From assembly GCF_029267515.1 (NCBI RefSeq), contig NZ_JAJUIS010000004.1:62001-126000 (forward strand): a stretch of DNA of 64,000 nt, read 5' to 3'. This document shows, one piece after another, positions 35,922 to 47,464 of the stretch. The notes beneath the pieces were generated by a model. That model was given only the letters and a program-made list of their open reading frames with translations, was not told the origin of the DNA and searched no databases. Position 1 is the stretch's first letter; every line of letters starts with the position of its first letter. Origin of the DNA: Seleniivibrio woodruffii (GTDB taxonomy: Bacteria > Chrysiogenota > Deferribacteres > Deferribacterales > Geovibrionaceae). Position numbers and translations under genes: made by a program.

Positions 35922-37081
35922 AGCTCAAGCAGGCAGCAGGTCTCCACATGGTATGAACCGGGGAACATGTCGGCAACCGCCAGCTTTGTGACACTGTAGC
36001 GTTCCGAAAGCCTTTTAATATCACGCGCCAGCGTGTCGGGGCTGCATGAAATGTAGACAACCCTCTTCGCGCCGCTTGTCTTTATGAAATCGGTGACCTT
36101 CTTATCAAGTCCGGTTCGCGGCGGGTCAACAGTTATAATGTCATAGCGCTCGTTCAGCCTTGACATAAGACTTTCGCTGGACACAGCCAGCCAGTTTACG
36201 TTCTCAAGATCAGTGCGCTTTGCAAGGGCTATGGACTGCTTTGAAATCTCAGAGGCTGTCACCTTTTTGCACTTCTTTGCCAGCGCCAGAGTCAGAAATC
36301 CTGCACCGCAGTACAGTTCCAGCCCATTTGCGCCTTCTGCGTTTTCATATACGAAATCCTGCAAATGACCGGAAAGGTACCTGTTTCCCTGCAAAAAAGT
36401 GCCGAATCCTGCGTGAAAAACGCCGTATTTTGTCTCAAACGGAACTGTTTTAACGCCGTGGACACCATCCGCCGTTTCAAGTCCGGCAAAACCGCACAGC
36501 CCCTTAAACGGCGCATCTGTACTGCCAAGCGCTTGTTCCGCCTCATTCTCCGTAATGTAAAGCACGTGGCTGCCGCCCGTGGTGGACGCAAGCGCCTTCG
36601 CCTTTTCAACGATGCTCTTTTTGATTACGGGACAATCGTCTACAGCGAGAAAATCGTTGGATTTGAATTTATAAAAACCTATCCTGCCGTTTCTTATACG
36701 AAAAGTTGCGCGATTGCGGAACCCTCTGAAATCAGCGGAATAAATCTCAGGTTCAGGGCGAGAGATACCAGCCCTTTTGAACTGTCCCAGCACGAAATTC
36801 TTTTTTATTTCAGTCTGATGCTCAGTTGCGATATGACCGAAAGTACAGCCGCCGCATATACCGAGGTGAGGACAGTAGCTTTCGCCGCGCTTTTCCGAAG
36901 GTCTGACAAGCTCTGTCATGGCTCCGTATGTGAAGTTTTTCTTATCCTCTGTAACGAAGTAGCTAACCGTGTCACCCTCAACGGTATGCGGAATGAACAC
37001 AACACGTCCGTCGGGCATGGTTCCGACGCCATAGCCGCCGTAAGCAGTATCTTTTATATAAGTTTCGTACTTCAAATCCAT
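35918..37081 (-). CDS. 23S rRNA/tRNA uracil-C5 methyltransferase (RlmD/TrmA family)
   Basis: This is a SAM-dependent m5U methyltransferase of 387 residues. An N-terminal TRAM domain (about 1-60) is followed by an iron-sulfur cysteine set (CPHLGICGGC plus a later cysteine). The SAM-binding region is ELYCGAGFLTLALAKKCKKVTASEIS. The catalytic motifs are DPPRTGLDKK and the nucleophilic cysteine in RVVYISCSPDTLARD. Which uracil is modified cannot be told from sequence. It overlaps the upstream methyltransferase gene by 10 bp, forming a two-gene RNA-modification operon. Confidence 0.9.
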   Translation of the reverse strand: MDLKYETYIKDTAYGGYGVGTMPDGRVVFIPHTVEGDTVSYFVTEDKKNFTYGAMTELVRPSEKRGESYCPHLGICGGCTFGHIATEHQTEIKKNFVLGQFKRAGISRPEPEIYSADFRGFRNRATFRIRNGRIGFYKFKSNDFLAVDDCPVIKKSIVEKAKALASTTGGSHVLYITENEAEQALGSTDAPFKGLCGFAGLETADGVHGVKTVPFETKYGVFHAGFGTFLQGNRYLSGHLQDFVYENAEGANGLELYCGAGFLTLALAKKCKKVTASEISKQSIALAKRTDLENVNWLAVSSESLMSRLNERYDIITVDPPRTGLDKKVTDFIKTSGAKRVVYISCSPDTLARDIKRLSERYSVTKLAVADMFPGSYHVETCCLLEL

Positions 37082-37791
37082 TCTCCTGAAAAAATTTTAT
37101 TGTGCAGAGGCGACGGTTCGCCGTTTATCTTCTGGTAAAGCGGAGACTCGAACGACAGCTCCCGTTTTGCCCCCTTGCGGAACTCCATAAGAATCACTTT
37201 TGGTTTGATATTTACATCGGGGCAGACAGGCATAAGCCTTTTCGCCTCGAAATTGTACTTATGCGCCGATTCAAAAAGTACGGGCATCATGTCCGCATCG
37301 TAGCTTAGAAACAGCGGAGCACCGAACTTGAGAAAACTGCGGCAGAAAGAAAAGATGTCGTCAGCGGTCATTGTGGTGGTAAACCGTGCGTTCAGCTCAG
37401 TTTCATCCTCAGGAACCCTGCCTGACGAAGGGTCGCGGTACGGCGGGTTGCAGACAGCTCCGTCATACTGAAAATCCGGTCTGTATGACCTTATATCAAG
37501 ATTCAATAATTTAACGTTGTTTTGAATTTGACATACATCCACTGTTCTTTGCAAACAGTTAAACATAATCGGCTGCATTTCAAGCGCATCTATGCTCTTA
37601 ACGTTTTTCAGTTTCGCAAGCAGCGCGCTGATAACCCCGCTGCCGGAACCGATATCTATAATTCTTTTATTCACAGATATTTGACTAAACCAAGCAAGAT
37701 ATACGGAATCCACTCCGAAACGGAAGCCGTTCTTTGGCTGGAATATCTGAATATCGCCTTTTATTATCGGGTCTACTGTATTTTCAAACAT
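37072..37791 (-). CDS. tRNA1(Val) adenine-N6 methyltransferase-like protein (TrmN6 family)
   Basis: This is a SAM-dependent N6-adenine methyltransferase of 239 residues. It has the SAM motif RIIDIGSGSGVISALLAKL and the catalytic NPPY motif in GAVCNPPYRDPSSGRVPEDE, followed by a segment common to the TrmN6/YfiC family. The N-terminal IFQPKNGFRFGVDSVYLAWF is also typical. The RNA target is inferred from family. Confidence 0.87.
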   Translation of the reverse strand: MFENTVDPIIKGDIQIFQPKNGFRFGVDSVYLAWFSQISVNKRIIDIGSGSGVISALLAKLKNVKSIDALEMQPIMFNCLQRTVDVCQIQNNVKLLNLDIRSYRPDFQYDGAVCNPPYRDPSSGRVPEDETELNARFTTTMTADDIFSFCRSFLKFGAPLFLSYDADMMPVLFESAHKYNFEAKRLMPVCPDVNIKPKVILMEFRKGAKRELSFESPLYQKINGEPSPLHNKIFSGEWI

Positions 37792-37814
37792 GCAATTCCT
37801 GTTTTATATTATTA

Positions 37815-37843
37815 TTGACATTATTTCTGTGTAGTTACATAAT
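37815..37843 (+). promoter_or_regulatory. Sigma-70 promoter of the chemoreceptor gene
   Basis: TTGACA (37815-37820), a 17-bp spacer and CATAAT (37838-37843) lie 50 bp upstream of the chemoreceptor ATG. This is a pattern match. Confidence 0.5.
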
Positions 37844-37893
37844 CTCGAAGTTTACATATCATGATTTCTGAATATATGAAACGGGTCTGACAC

Positions 37894-40167
37894 ATGAAAA
37901 AAGAAAAGCGCATATCAATCAGTTTAAAGCTGTCTCTTATCACCCTTACAGGATTTGTACTGCTTGGTCTTATAGTTACTCTGGTTTCCGTAAGAAGCAG
38001 CATAAACAGCCTTACCGAGGCAACTACACAGAAACTCGACTCCATAAGCCGTTCACAGAAACTGGCAATAGAAGAATTCTCATCGAACGTAACGGCCTCT
38101 TTGCAGGTTATCGCCTCACAGGAGGGAACGCTTGTCGCTGTTGAGGATTTCACCGACGGTTTCGCAAAACTGCCGGATTTTCTAAAAACTGACGAACAGC
38201 AGCTTGATTCCATGCTCACCTCTATGTACGACAAGGACTACCTTGGCTCTATAAACTTCAGCGTTGTAAACTCTCAGCAGAAGCAGTCCGCATCCGCCTA
38301 TCTCCCGCAATCGTACAGCGGAAAACTTGTTCAGCAGATATTTATATACGAAAACCCCAACGACGTAAACAACAGGATGAAGCTGGACAGAGCAAAACAC
38401 ATCTGCTCATACTGCACAACCCATTCACAGTATCACCACCAGTTCAGAAGCATCATGGAAAAGCTGCATCTGAAAGACATCTATCTGATAGATAACGACG
38501 GAAACGTCCTTTACTCCGTCAGCAAAGATATGGACCTCGGTCTTAACCTTAAAGAAGGGTACATTAAAGATTCAGGTCTCGGCAAACTGTTTGCCTCTAT
38601 GGAAAATGAAGACGGGGACAAAGTATACTATTCCGATTTCGCACCCTATATACCAAGCTGGAACGAACCCGCCGCATTCGTTGGTACCACTGTACGGGTT
38701 GACGGCGAAAAACTGGGTTACATAGTATTCCAGCTCAACCCGGCAGTCATAACCAACATAACTAACTTCAACGGCGCGTATGAAGAGGCGGGACTTGGAA
38801 AAACAGGCGAAGCATACCTCATAGGCAAAGACGGATACATGCGCAGCGACAGCAGATTCACCGATACAATGGATTTTCCTGAAGTTAAAACAGCAGGAAC
38901 CACAGTCGCTGTTATGAAAGTTGAAACCGATTACGGCAAAAAAGCAGTTAACGGCGAGACAGGTTCCGTGACGGCTAAATCCGCTTCAGGCAGCATGGTA
39001 ATGGCATCATATCTCCCAGTGAAATTCTTCGGAACAGACATGGGACTGATCGTTAAGATGGACAGGGACGAAGCCCTTGCCGGAGCATACAAACTCAGGA
39101 ATATGATAATCATCACCGCGCTGGTGCTCATAGCAGCATTCACAGCCGCAGCTCTGTTTTCAATCAAGAAACTCGTCGTCGATAAAATAAGAGGACTCAC
39201 CAGAGTGACAAAGGACATAGCAACAGGAGACGGCGACCTCACACAGCGCATCCCCATAACCGCGAACGACGAAATAGGCGATCTTTCAGGCTATTTCAAT
39301 AAATTCATTGAGAACGTGGGCAACATCGTACGCGACGTGCAGGGATCTTCCTCAACTGTTTCCAAAGGCACAACAGACCTCGCATCCACAACAGAAGAAC
39401 TCAGCAGTACCTTCGCGGAGCAGGCGCACAGCATATCATCAGTCGCTTCCGCAATGGAGGAACTGAATACCACCACAGCGGAAATAATGAACAACTGCCA
39501 GTCCGCAATGGAAAAGGCAGAAAAGGCCGCAGATATAACCAACAGCGGTAAGGGCATGATAGATAAGACCGTCAGCAAGATAGGCGATATCAAACAAAAA
39601 ACGACCGAACTGGGAGAAACTGTACACAACCTCTCCGAATCGTCGGCAAAAATAGCCGATATTGTAAACGTGATAAACGACATTGCAGACCAGACAAACC
39701 TGCTGGCACTCAACGCCGCCATCGAAGCCGCAAGAGCCGGAGAAGCCGGACGAGGGTTCGCTGTTGTAGCCGATGAAGTGCGCAAACTGGCAGAACGCAC
39801 ACAGTCCGCCACAGGCGAGATATACTCCATTATCACAGAGTTCCAGTCTGAAACAAAATCCGCTACAAGAAACATGGACTCAGCCGAAGAATCCGTGAAC
39901 GAGGGTGTTCATATGATGGAACAGACAAGATCCGTCTTTGACACCATAGTCGGCTCGGTTATAGACATAAAAGAGGCTAACACATTCATAAACAACTCTG
40001 TTTCGGAACAGATGACAACCATTGATTCTGTAAACAGCGACGTTCAGAGCATCTCCTCCAGCATAGAAGAGAGCAACGCCGCCCTTTCAAACGTCTCCTC
40101 AACCATCGCGGAACAGGAGAACGAGGCTGGCAATCTTTATGAGATAGTCAATAAATTCAAAGTTTAA
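37894..40167 (+). CDS. Methyl-accepting chemotaxis protein
   Basis: This is a transmembrane chemoreceptor of 757 residues. TM1 is at about 12-32. A long periplasmic region (about 33-405) looks like a double-Cache-type sensor with [22 protein letters not shown]2 is at about 407-427, HAMP at about 428-480, and a cytoplasmic signalling helix follows with the hairpin tip [40 protein letters not shown]. The periplasmic part contains [15 protein letters not shown] (Cys171, Cys174, His177, His181, His182), which could bind metal or a redox cofactor. No CheR pentapeptide tail is seen. The ligand is unknown. Confidence 0.92.
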   Translation: MKKEKRISISLKLSLITLTGFVLLGLIVTLVSVRSSINSLTEATTQKLDSISRSQKLAIEEFSSNVTASLQVIASQEGTLVAVEDFTDGFAKLPDFLKTDEQQLDSMLTSMYDKDYLGSINFSVVNSQQKQSASAYLPQSYSGKLVQQIFIYENPNDVNNRMKLDRAKHICSYCTTHSQYHHQFRSIMEKLHLKDIYLIDNDGNVLYSVSKDMDLGLNLKEGYIKDSGLGKLFASMENEDGDKVYYSDFAPYIPSWNEPAAFVGTTVRVDGEKLGYIVFQLNPAVITNITNFNGAYEEAGLGKTGEAYLIGKDGYMRSDSRFTDTMDFPEVKTAGTTVAVMKVETDYGKKAVNGETGSVTAKSASGSMVMASYLPVKFFGTDMGLIVKMDRDEALAGAYKLRNMIIITALVLIAAFTAAALFSIKKLVVDKIRGLTRVTKDIATGDGDLTQRIPITANDEIGDLSGYFNKFIENVGNIVRDVQGSSSTVSKGTTDLASTTEELSSTFAEQAHSISSVASAMEELNTTTAEIMNNCQSAMEKAEKAADITNSGKGMIDKTVSKIGDIKQKTTELGETVHNLSESSAKIADIVNVINDIADQTNLLALNAAIEAARAGEAGRGFAVVADEVRKLAERTQSATGEIYSIITEFQSETKSATRNMDSAEESVNEGVHMMEQTRSVFDTIVGSVIDIKEANTFINNSVSEQMTTIDSVNSDVQSISSSIEESNAALSNVSSTIAEQENEAGNLYEIVNKFKV

Positions 40168-40772
40168 GGTCTTTTGAATATAAGAAACGAACCCGTGCCG
40201 ATGAGAGCTGCTCCCGCGGCACGGTTCAGTTTCCGTCCGCTCTTTCCGCTCAGAAATCTGCCGGTTTTATGCGCCGCATAGGCATATGAACCCATCACAC
40301 AACTTATCACGAATGACACCAGAACAGCGGTTATCAGCGCGTCCGAAAAGGACAGTTTCGTCAGATCCATGAAGTTCGGCAGGAAACCGCAGTAGAATAT
40401 TACGACTTTAGGGTTTGTTATCGTTATGAAAAAACCGCCGAGAAAGCGTCCTTTTCCTGTCGGAAGATCTGCTTTTGCCCTCTTTTCCTCTTTTGAAAGC
40501 AGAAGTCTGATACCCAGATACAGCAGGTAAATACCGCCCGCTACACGAATATACATGAACGCTTCGCCCATCACCGACGCAACGGCGGCAAGTCCGAATA
40601 TGGCGAATACCAGATAGACCATATCACCCGCTATCATGCCGAGGATGAAATATGCAGAGCTTCTCAGCCCGTTACGCATACTCTCCGCCACAACACCAAG
40701 CACACCGGGTCCGGGGCTTGCCACAAACAAAGACATTGCCAGAACAAAAGCTATGGACATCTGTACGGTCAT
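40164..40772 (-). CDS. LysE/RhtB-family amino acid exporter
   Basis: This is an inner-membrane exporter of 202 residues with six TM helices. It opens with the family signature [20 protein letters not shown] and has a further conserved [23 protein letters not shown]. Family members export homoserine, threonine, lysine or other amino acids. It overlaps the upstream glycosyltransferase by 4 bp, and its stop is shared within TTAA with the convergent chemoreceptor. Confidence 0.88.
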   Translation of the reverse strand: MTVQMSIAFVLAMSLFVASPGPGVLGVVAESMRNGLRSSAYFILGMIAGDMVYLVFAIFGLAAVASVMGEAFMYIRVAGGIYLLYLGIRLLLSKEEKRAKADLPTGKGRFLGGFFITITNPKVVIFYCGFLPNFMDLTKLSFSDALITAVLVSFVISCVMGSYAYAAHKTGRFLSGKSGRKLNRAAGAALIGTGSFLIFKRP

Positions 40773-41821
40773 ATCACTTCTCCGCTTAGAATACGCTCAA
40801 GTTTTTCAGTATTCTTTTCTATGTCAAACAGGTCGAGACACCTCTTCCTTGCTGCCTGTCCGTATTTTTTTCTCATATCGGGGTGTTCGGCAAAGAGCCT
40901 CACGGATTCATAAAGCCCGTCCGTATCCCTTTTGTCAAGTACGATGCAGGCATCCCCCGTAAGCTCCTTCACAGCTCCTGCATTGAAAGCCACACAGGGC
41001 AGCCCAGTGAACATCGCCTCAAGGAGTGTGTTCGGGAAATTCTCCTCAAGGCTGGGTAGCGCGAATACGTCCAGACTCTTCAAAAAAGCGGGAACATCCG
41101 TCTGGAACCCGCAAAACTCAACGTAATCGTGAAGCTCCTGAATACCGACGTATTCTTTAAGCTGTGCCTCGTGTCCGCCTGTTCCGGCTATCCTCAGCTT
41201 AAACCTTACGCCGTCGTCGGCAAGTCTGCGCGCCGCATCCAGCAGATAGATATGCCCTTTTGTAACTGAAAGCTGACTTGAGACTCCGATTGTTATATCT
41301 ACCGATTCTGTGGGCATCTTAGACGGAAATTTCGCCCTGTCTTTGCTGTTGTAAAGAACGCTTATTATGCCTTTACGAATCCACGGCAGTTTTGATATAT
41401 CATCTTTAAGTCCCTGACTCGGAACTATTATTCCTTTGAGGAGCTTATGCAGGAACCGCTCTTCTGCGGTGTTTTTATAGTCCTGCGGCAAACCGACACG
41501 GTGGTATACGGGTACGCCTGCCAGCTTACAGGCAACAGCGCCAATGTTTACGTCCTTGGAAATATTCACCACTGCGGCATCAATCCTGCGGCTTTTAAGT
41601 ATGGAAACGATTTTCAGAATGGTCACAGGGTTATATTTCATACCAGGGCGCATGACGAATGTCTCAAAACCTGCGTCGATACATTTCTGAACGAAGGGAG
41701 TATTCGGGCGCACGACGGCAACGACATTATGTCCGCGCCTTACAAGCTGGCTGCCGTAATCAATCGTCCATGTTTTCACTCCGCCCCAGTGTTTGTTGAA
41801 GTTGATGAAACAGATATTCAT
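40769..41821 (-). CDS. GT4-family glycosyltransferase
   Basis: This is a retaining GT-B glycosyltransferase of 350 residues. The N-terminal acceptor domain starts NICFINFNKHWGGVKTWTIDYGSQLVRRGHNV. The C-terminal nucleotide-sugar domain contains IGVSSQLSVTKGHIYLLDAARRL and DVFALPSLEENFPNTLLEAMFTGLPCVAF, the E-x7-E motif of GT4 enzymes. It may act in lipopolysaccharide or exopolysaccharide synthesis, but no other such genes are close by. Confidence 0.88.
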   Translation of the reverse strand: MNICFINFNKHWGGVKTWTIDYGSQLVRRGHNVVAVVRPNTPFVQKCIDAGFETFVMRPGMKYNPVTILKIVSILKSRRIDAAVVNISKDVNIGAVACKLAGVPVYHRVGLPQDYKNTAEERFLHKLLKGIIVPSQGLKDDISKLPWIRKGIISVLYNSKDRAKFPSKMPTESVDITIGVSSQLSVTKGHIYLLDAARRLADDGVRFKLRIAGTGGHEAQLKEYVGIQELHDYVEFCGFQTDVPAFLKSLDVFALPSLEENFPNTLLEAMFTGLPCVAFNAGAVKELTGDACIVLDKRDTDGLYESVRLFAEHPDMRKKYGQAARKRCLDLFDIEKNTEKLERILSGEVI

Positions 41822-41841
41822 GAATCACACTCATAATAAGA

Positions 41842-41880
41842 TTAGACTGCCTTGTCGATGCCGCTCCTCGCAGAGACGAT
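41842..41880. repeat. Dispersed hairpin repeat, family B, copy 2 (truncated)
   Basis: This has the ACTGCCTTGTCGATG block and the CTCCTCGCAGAGACG core, but the returning half of the hairpin is missing. A family A element begins about 10 bp later. Confidence 0.65.
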
Positions 41881-41889
41881 ACCAGCATT

Positions 41890-42022
41890 AAATTTAGCAT
41901 TTAGATGCAAGCAGAACAAGACGTTTGTGAGGAAATTCCCGCAGTGTACATTGAAGTACATGAGGAGAATTTCTGAACGAAGAACGAAGTTATGCGCCGC
42001 ATATAAGCGCTAAAAGCTAAAA
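41890..42022. repeat. Family A structured repeat, single copy
   Basis: The full element spans about 41893-42014 (122 bp). Arms TTTAGCATTTAGATGC (41893-41908) and GCATATAAGCGCTAAA (41999-42014) pair at 13 of 16 positions. The inner stem GAAATTC/GAATTTC (41932-41938 with 41967-41973) is perfect. The apical stem is GTGTAC/GTACAT. Conserved blocks are AAGCAGAACAAG and TATGCGCCGCATATAAGCG. It lies between the atp terminator and the glycosyltransferase start. Confidence 0.85.
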
Positions 42023-42023
42023 C

Positions 42024-42050
42024 AAAAAGGGCAGCCGTTAAGCTGCCCTT
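42024..42050 (-). terminator. Intrinsic terminator of the atp operon
   Basis: A perfect 9-bp stem AAGGGCAGC/GCTGCCCTT with a 6-nt loop is followed on the minus strand by TTTTTG. It lies 23 bp after the atpC stop codon. Confidence 0.9.
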
Positions 42051-42072
42051 CGATTTAGTTGTTAAAGAAGTC

Positions 42073-42497
42073 CTATTTGGCTCCCTTATACTTCTCAGCG
42101 ATCTGCACTCTGATGAGCTCTTTCATAAGCTCAATCTCCACAGCTTTGAACGTTTTCTCGTCAGCTTTACGCTCGCGCTCAAGAGCTGCTTCCGCTTTAA
42201 GTTTTCGCTGAACAGCCTCTTCAAGGTCAATTTCGTGACCGAGTTCGGCATCGTCTGCAAGCACGATAACCCTGTTGTTGTTCACTTCAAGGAATCCGCC
42301 GCCGACTATCGCAACGTATTCGAGTTTGCCTTTAATTCTGTAGGCAAGCTCGCCAACTCTCAAAGCAGTAAGGAGAGGTGCGTGGTCGGGCAAAACACCA
42401 AGGTCGCCCTCTACGCCGGGTGCTATCACTTCGTCTACATCCTCGGAGAGAATTTGTCTCACCGGAGTAACAAGTTCAAGCCTTACAGTCTCTGCCA

Positions 42498-42498
<1 letters not shown>
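42073..42498 (-). CDS. atpC: F1F0 ATP synthase epsilon subunit
   Basis: This is the F1 central-stalk subunit, 141 residues. The N-terminal beta-sandwich has PVRQILSEDVDEVIAPGVEGDLGVLPDHAPLLTALRVG, and the C-terminal half is a two-helix region. It is the last gene of the operon and overlaps the beta-subunit stop by 1 bp. Confidence 0.95.
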
Positions 42499-43919
<1,421 letters not shown>

Positions 43920-43935
43920 TTATTGTAATTTTCTG

Positions 43936-44799
43936 TTATCCGTTGAGTGCTTCAGCACCGTTCACAATGTCCAGAATCTCGTTGGTGATTGCGGACTGAC
44001 GAGCCTTGTTGAAGGTGAGCGTCAGTTTTGTGATAACTTCGCCTGCGTTTCTTGCGGCGTTGTCCATCGCAACCATCCTTGAGCCGTGTTCGCCCGCAAT
44101 CGACTCAAGTATTGAGAAGAATACGGTGAAGTTGATGTATCTGGGCATTATCTCTTTCAGAAGAGCTTCGGCCTGCGGTTCGTAGATATAATCTGTCGTA
44201 TCCGCAGTTTCCTCCTGCTTTTCCAGAACGAGGGGGAGAACCTTTGTAACCTTCGCAACCTGATATGCGGTAGATTTGAACTCGTTGTGTACGATATGAA
44301 CTTCGTCCACGTCCTCGCTCAAAAAGTAAGCAACCAGTTTGTCGCCGATTTCGTTCGCTTCGTCGTAAGTTATCTTCCCGCCGAAGGAGACATATTTTTC
44401 AAGTACCTCAAACTCTTTCTTGCCGAGGAAATCAAATGCTTTCTTTCCGATGCAGATGAGTTTGATGTTCTTGTCCTGGTTTTCCCTTGCAAACGCAAGC
44501 GTCTTTTTTACCACGTTTGAGTTGAACGCACCACAAAGACCCTTGTCGCTGGTTATAATGGCGAGGCAAACGTTCTTAACATCTTTTCTGGCAACCAGAA
44601 GAGGATGGCTGTCGGCCTCCACTCTGCCGGCTATACCGCCGACAAGCTCATAAATCTTATTCGCATAAGCTCTGGCATTTGTCATAGCCTCTTCCGCCTT
44701 TCTCATACGGGCGGCGGAGACCATTTTCATAGCCTTTGTGATCTTCTGCGTGTTCTTAACGGATTTAATTTTCCGTTTTATGTCCATTACACCCGGCAT
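43936..44799 (-). CDS. atpG: F1F0 ATP synthase gamma subunit
   Basis: This is the rotary central shaft, 287 residues. N-terminal DIKRKIKSVKNTQKITKAMKMVSAARMRKAE and C-terminal RMVAMDNAARNAGEVITKLTLTFNKARQSAITNEI are the paired coiled-coil ends diagnostic of gamma. It lies 11 bp after atpA. Confidence 0.97.
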   Translation of the reverse strand: MPGVMDIKRKIKSVKNTQKITKAMKMVSAARMRKAEEAMTNARAYANKIYELVGGIAGRVEADSHPLLVARKDVKNVCLAIITSDKGLCGAFNSNVVKKTLAFARENQDKNIKLICIGKKAFDFLGKKEFEVLEKYVSFGGKITYDEANEIGDKLVAYFLSEDVDEVHIVHNEFKSTAYQVAKVTKVLPLVLEKQEETADTTDYIYEPQAEALLKEIMPRYINFTVFFSILESIAGEHGSRMVAMDNAARNAGEVITKLTLTFNKARQSAITNEILDIVNGAEALNG

Positions 44800-44810
44800 T
44801 TAACAGCTCC

Positions 44811-46319
44811 TTATGCTGTGAAGACTTTTTTGAACTCCGCAACAGCAGCTTTCATTTTAGCTGTAAGTTCGTCGGAGAGAGCCTTCTTAGTGTTGATTTC
44901 CTCAAGAATTTCGGGCTTGCTGCTTTTCAGGTATGAGAGATACTCAGCCTCAAATTTAGCAAGTGATGAGGTAGCAACATCATCAAGGAGACCGTTAACA
45001 CCGGCAAAGATAATCGCGATCTGCTCTGCAACGTTGAAAGGTTTGTACTGACCCTGTTTAAGGATCTCAACCAGTTTGGCACCTCTGTTAAGCTGCGCCT
45101 GCGTTGCTGCGTCAAGGTCGGAACCGAACTGAGCGAACGCCGCAAGTTCACGGAACTGTGCGAGGTCAAGTCTCAGACGTCCTGCAACCTGTTTCATTGC
45201 TTTTATCTGTGCGGAACCGCCAACCCTTGAAACGGAGATACCAACGTTAACCGCGGGACGGATACCTGAGTAGAAAAGGTCTGTCTCAAGGAATATCTGA
45301 CCATCGGTAATGGAGATAACGTTTGTGGGGATATATGCGGAAACGTCACTCGCCTGTGTTTCGATGATGGGAAGGGCTGTAAGTGAACCTGCGCCTTCAG
45401 CATCGGAAAGTTTTGCCGCTCTTTCAAGCAGACGTGAGTGAAGGTAGAAAACGTCGCCGGGGAACGCTTCACGACCGGGGGGGCGTCTGAGAAGCAGTGC
45501 CATCTGTCTGTATGCTGTAGCCTGTTTTGAAAGGTCATCATAGATAACCAGAGCGTGTTTGCCTCTGTCGCGGAAGTATTCGCCCATTGTTGTTCCAGCG
45601 AGGGGAGCGATATACTGCATTGATGCGGGATCTGAAGCGGAAGCTGAAACCACGATAGTGTATTCCATTGCTCCGTGTTTCTCCAGAGTATCCACAACTC
45701 TTGCAACAGTTGATCTTTTCTGACCGACAGCCACATAAACGCAGATCATGTTCTGACCTTTCTGGTTGATGATGGTGTCGATAGCGATGGCAGTTTTACC
45801 TGTCTGACGGTCGCCGATGATAAGCTCTCTCTGGCCGCGGCCGATCGGGATCATAGCATCGATAGCTTTTATACCTGTCTGAACGGGTTCGTGTACGGGT
45901 TTTCTTTTGATGATACCGGGAGCGATTTTCTCGATAACGTCAAATTCTTTCGTATCGATGGCGCCTTTGCCGTCGATAGGCTGTCCAAGGGCGTTAACCA
46001 CACGTCCTATGAGAGCTTCGCCAACGGGAACAGAAGCAATTCTGCCTGTTCTTTTAACGGTGTCTCCTTCACGGATGTGGGCATATTCACCCATAATAAC
46101 GAGACCGACGTTGTCCTGCTCAAGGTTGAACACAACGCCGTAAACTCCGCCGGGAAGCTCAATAAGCTCTCCCGCCATAGCATTGTCGAGACCATATACT
46201 TTAGCGATACCGTCACCGGCAGTGATGATGGTACCGACTTCCTGCATCTCAACTTTCTGGTCGAAGTTCTTAATCTGATCACGAATGATCTGGCTTATCT
46301 CTTCGGCTTTGATCTGCAT
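44811..46319 (-). CDS. atpA: F1F0 ATP synthase alpha subunit
   Basis: This is the non-catalytic nucleotide-binding subunit, 502 residues. Walker A is [16 protein letters not shown], and [34 protein letters not shown] is the conserved ATP-synthase alpha region. It lies 21 bp after the delta gene. Confidence 0.98.
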   Translation of the reverse strand: MQIKAEEISQIIRDQIKNFDQKVEMQEVGTIITAGDGIAKVYGLDNAMAGELIELPGGVYGVVFNLEQDNVGLVIMGEYAHIREGDTVKRTGRIASVPVGEALIGRVVNALGQPIDGKGAIDTKEFDVIEKIAPGIIKRKPVHEPVQTGIKAIDAMIPIGRGQRELIIGDRQTGKTAIAIDTIINQKGQNMICVYVAVGQKRSTVARVVDTLEKHGAMEYTIVVSASASDPASMQYIAPLAGTTMGEYFRDRGKHALVIYDDLSKQATAYRQMALLLRRPPGREAFPGDVFYLHSRLLERAAKLSDAEGAGSLTALPIIETQASDVSAYIPTNVISITDGQIFLETDLFYSGIRPAVNVGISVSRVGGSAQIKAMKQVAGRLRLDLAQFRELAAFAQFGSDLDAATQAQLNRGAKLVEILKQGQYKPFNVAEQIAIIFAGVNGLLDDVATSSLAKFEAEYLSYLKSSKPEILEEINTKKALSDELTAKMKAAVAEFKKVFTA

Positions 46320-46340
46320 TAGCCAATCTCCTTAAATTAT

Positions 46341-46877
46341 TTATACCAGCTGTTCTTTAATCTTATTAAGCTGTCCTCTGACGCTAGCGTCATAAAGACT
46401 GCTGTCCACCTGTGCGACAACGCCGCCCAGAATGGAGGGGTCAACTTTTTCGGAAAGGGTAACTTTTTTACCGGTAATTTTGTCCAGAACAGCTTTAAGA
46501 GTGGCTTTCGAAGCGTCGTCCATTGCTGCTGCAACGGTAACAACTGCCTCTGCCTCTCCTTTCGCTTTTCTGTCCATAGCCTTAACCTCAGCGGAAATAA
46601 GCTCAAGCAGGCTAAGTCTGTTTTTGCTCACAAGAAGCTGAAGAAATTTGTAAAGGAACTCGTCGATTATGCCTTTTGATTTCAGGACGTCGATAACAGC
46701 CTGTTTTTCACCTTTTGAGATGAGCGGGCTTTTAATAAGCGTTTTGAAATCATCTGACTGGTCATAAGCCGCTGTCACACCTGTGAGCTGTGCAATGACC
46801 TGATCCAGTTTCTTTTCAGCCTGCGCCTCCTGAAAAAGAGCTTCGGCGTAGCGTGCGGCAACTATATTTTCTTTCAC
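46341..46877 (-). CDS. atpH: F1F0 ATP synthase delta subunit
   Basis: This is the peripheral-stalk connector, 178 residues. It begins ARYAEALFQEAQAEKKLD and ends with the family pattern GKKVTLSEKVDPSILGGVVAQVDSSLYDASVRGQLNKIKEQL. It overlaps the b-subunit gene by 4 bp. Confidence 0.95.
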   Translation of the reverse strand: MKENIVAARYAEALFQEAQAEKKLDQVIAQLTGVTAAYDQSDDFKTLIKSPLISKGEKQAVIDVLKSKGIIDEFLYKFLQLLVSKNRLSLLELISAEVKAMDRKAKGEAEAVVTVAAAMDDASKATLKAVLDKITGKKVTLSEKVDPSILGGVVAQVDSSLYDASVRGQLNKIKEQLV

Positions 46878-47446
46878 CCTGCCACCTCGATTTTCCTGAT
46901 GTAGTCCTCAAGAATCTTTTTCTGTTTGTCGGCGTCAAGCTCTTTTCCGATCTTCGCCTCTGCTGCTGCGATGGCAGCCATTACGGCGTCTTTCTTGAGC
47001 TGAACCTTGGCTCTTTTAAGCTCTGAATCGATGAGATTTTCTGCAAAGGCTTTCAGTTTATCCGCCTGTTTTGCAGCATCTTCCAGAATCATTACTTTTT
47101 CTGCTTCTGCTGCTTTCAGAGAGTTCTCTTTCATCGTTTCAAGATCTTTTTCAAAACCTTTCATCTTGATCTCATATTCGGCAAGCTCCGTTTTGGCGGT
47201 TGCAGCGGCATCCTGAGCATCTTTAATGGCTTTTTCGATGTCGGCTGTTCTCTTGTCGAGGAAGTCAAGAAGAGGTTTTTTAGCGAGTTTAACAAGGATA
47301 ACAACAAGAAGGACGAACACAAGAGCTCTGAAACCGAAGTTTTTCCAGAGAGCGTGCATGTCCGGTGCATGTTCGCCGCCGTGTTCGGAGGCAAAGGCCG
47401 CAAAGGACACAAGTCCAATCGATAGTGCTGTAAGAACCTTTTTCAC
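46874..47446 (-). CDS. atpF: F1F0 ATP synthase b subunit with signal-like N-terminus
   Basis: This is the peripheral-stalk subunit, 190 residues. The membrane helix is at about 37-55 (ALVFVLLVVILVKLA) and a long charged coiled coil follows. Before the membrane helix there is an extra signal-peptide-like segment (KKVLTALSIGLVSFAAFASEHG). Some delta-proteobacterial and related b subunits have a similar extension. The pair of b and b' genes suggests a heterodimeric stalk. Confidence 0.9.
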   Translation of the reverse strand: MKKVLTALSIGLVSFAAFASEHGGEHAPDMHALWKNFGFRALVFVLLVVILVKLAKKPLLDFLDKRTADIEKAIKDAQDAAATAKTELAEYEIKMKGFEKDLETMKENSLKAAEAEKVMILEDAAKQADKLKAFAENLIDSELKRAKVQLKKDAVMAAIAAAEAKIGKELDADKQKKILEDYIRKIEVAG

Positions 47447-47464
47447 TATATCCCCCTAAAGGTA

